This document shows positions 22,703-23,490 of a stretch of DNA of 23,490 nt, in pieces. This DNA is from CAVHIG01 sp963636105. Its GTDB lineage: Bacteria; Bacillota; Clostridia; Peptostreptococcales; Anaerovoracaceae. Under the pieces are notes generated by a model, which was given only the letters and a program-made list of their open reading frames with translations, was not told where the DNA came from and did no database searches. Numbering within the stretch: position 1 is the first letter of the stretch; each line of letters opens with the position of its first letter. The stretch spans positions 1 through 23,490 of the forward strand of contig CAVHIG010000029.1 of NCBI GenBank assembly GCA_963636105.1. The letters run 5' to 3'. The position numbers were made by a program, and so were the translations under genes.

Positions 22703-23362
22703 TCAGCACCTCTGCATTATATCCAAAAAGGCCTTTACGCGAGCGTCGATATCGGGGGCTTTGAATACGGAGGAACCTGCTACAGCTATGTCCGTGCCCG
22801 CGTCTAAAATCTCGCGGATGTTGTCTAAGGTAACACCGCCGTCTATCTCGATTTCGAAGTCAAGTCCTTTCTCCGCACGGATCGCGGAGAGCTTCTTTAT
22901 CTTGTCGAGGGCCGCCGGTATAAATTTCTGACCGCCAAAGCCCGGATTTACACTCATTATGAGTACCATATCCACATCTGAAAGCACATATTCCAGAGTG
23001 GAAAGCGAGGTAGCGGGATTCAAGGCTACTCCTGCCTTTACTCCCAGGGATTTGATATTCTGGATACTTCTGTGAAGATGCGTGCAGGCCTCCTGATGCA
23101 CCGTGATAAATTCTGTCTGCTCCGTCACAAAATCAGCGGCATACTTATCAGGATCCTCTATCATAAGATGCACATCAAAGGGCAGCTTGGTATGTCCGCA
23201 AAGGCTCTTCATCACTGTCGCGCCATAGCTTATATTCGGTACAAAATGCCCGTCCATCACATCCACATGGATTATATGAGCTCCCGCCTCCTCTATCGCA
23301 TTTACTTCTTCACCAAGCCTTGAAAAATCTGCCGATAAAATCGACGGCGCCAATCTCTTCAT
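22703..23362 (-). CDS. rpe: Ribulose-phosphate 3-epimerase
   Basis: A 219-residue TIM-barrel enzyme that interconverts D-ribulose 5-phosphate and D-xylulose 5-phosphate in the pentose phosphate pathway. Family motifs: APSILSADFSRLG at the N-terminus, HVDVMDGHFVPNISYG with metal-binding His and Asp, DVHLMIEDP, MSVNPGFGGQKF, and EIDGGV for the second catalytic Asp. Length is typical. AAAGGA precedes the ATG. It is the first gene of a two-gene unit with fic, and a promoter lies just upstream at 23383-23412. In many Firmicutes rpe sits next to rsgA/thiN; those genes may lie elsewhere, as the upstream neighbour here is a repeat. Confidence 0.97.
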   Translation of the reverse strand: MKRLAPSILSADFSRLGEEVNAIEEAGAHIIHVDVMDGHFVPNISYGATVMKSLCGHTKLPFDVHLMIEDPDKYAADFVTEQTEFITVHQEACTHLHRSIQNIKSLGVKAGVALNPATSLSTLEYVLSDVDMVLIMSVNPGFGGQKFIPAALDKIKKLSAIRAEKGLDFEIEIDGGVTLDNIREILDAGTDIAVAGSSVFKAPDIDARVKAFLDIMQRC

Positions 23363-23382
23363 TTGTTCAAATCCTTTCTTTT

Positions 23383-23412
23383 ATTATACTTTATCAAATT
23401 ATTTGTTGTTAA
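23383..23412 (-). promoter_or_regulatory. Promoter of rpe-fic
   Basis: On the minus strand TTAACA (23407-23412), an 18-nt spacer and TATAAT (23383-23388) match sigma-A consensus at 11 of 12 bases. The -35 lies in the conserved flank of a family-A repeat, so the repeat insertion may have supplied it. Confidence 0.7.
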
Positions 23413-23490
23413 GGAAGATTTGGGGCGTTAGCTGTCTGCAGGCCCTTGTGACGAGCAGCTAGGGACAGCAAGCGATTCGAGCCAGGGTTT
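23396..23490. repeat. Family-A repeat, left part (cut by window end)
   Basis: AAATTATTTGTTGTTAAG and GAAGATTTGGGG (from 23414) repeat the start of the 17061 copy. Identical blocks such as CAGGCCCTTGTGACGAGCAG and AGCGATTCGAGCCAGGGTTT follow. Differences cluster at stem positions (AGCTGTC with GACAGC, against AGCTGGC with GGCAGC). The right half lies outside the window. Confidence 0.8.

Overview
The window looks like a Firmicutes chromosome, probably a clostridial (Lachnospiraceae-like) anaerobe. The reasons are a Gram-positive dcw (division and cell wall) cluster led by mraZ and ending in a PASTA-bearing class B PBP, strong AGGAGG-type ribosome sites, several TTG starts, and a Tad-type pilus locus with no secretin gene. 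Genus cannot be fixed from this sequence alone.

Layout. Minus strand 10331 to 135 is one dcw operon: mraZ, rsmH, ftsL, ftsI/spoVD-type PBP, murF, mraY, murD, ftsW, murG. It makes lipid I/II and the septal transpeptidase and flippase/polymerase machinery. A MraZ-type operator (three AGTGG boxes at exact 10-bp spacing) overlaps the promoter. murE is absent from its usual place between the PBP gene and murF, where a palindromic repeat sits instead. Upstream, minus strand 16502 to 10534 is a compact Tad/Flp-like secretion operon: SAF/CpaB protein, CpaE-like ATPase, TadA/CpaF ATPase, TadB, a TadC-like protein, then four consecutive short proteins that share an N-terminal MKxxIV hydrophobic helix. 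Two of these four are 48-residue genes. The operon has its own sigma-A promoter (16626-16653) and ends at a terminator (10452-10511).

A noncoding stretch of about 700 bp (16548-17252) separates this from a plus-strand operon: a MarR regulator and a heterodimeric ABC exporter with complementary degenerate ATPase sites. The marR promoter has consensus -35 and -10 boxes and carries two palindromes that look like the regulator's own operator. After a bidirectional-looking hairpin come rpe and a Fic-domain protein on the minus strand; fic starts 3 nt after the rpe stop.

Three layers of repeats overlie the genes. (A) An intergenic element of about 130 bp with GAAGMTTTGGGG terminal inverted repeats has a full copy at 17077-17209 and parts at 1-71, 4811-4858 and 23396-23490. 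(B) A hairpin element has copies at 6336-6466 and 15629-15815, each abutting a gene stop, with compensatory base changes between copies. (C) A short palindrome, GYGGAAAC...GTTTCCRC, lies inside reading frames at protein linkers of MurF, a TadC-like protein and both ABC subunits, and in three of the four it encodes GNG...AVS[AT]. Layer C resembles in principle the in-frame palindromic elements known from Rickettsia and is the most unusual signal here.
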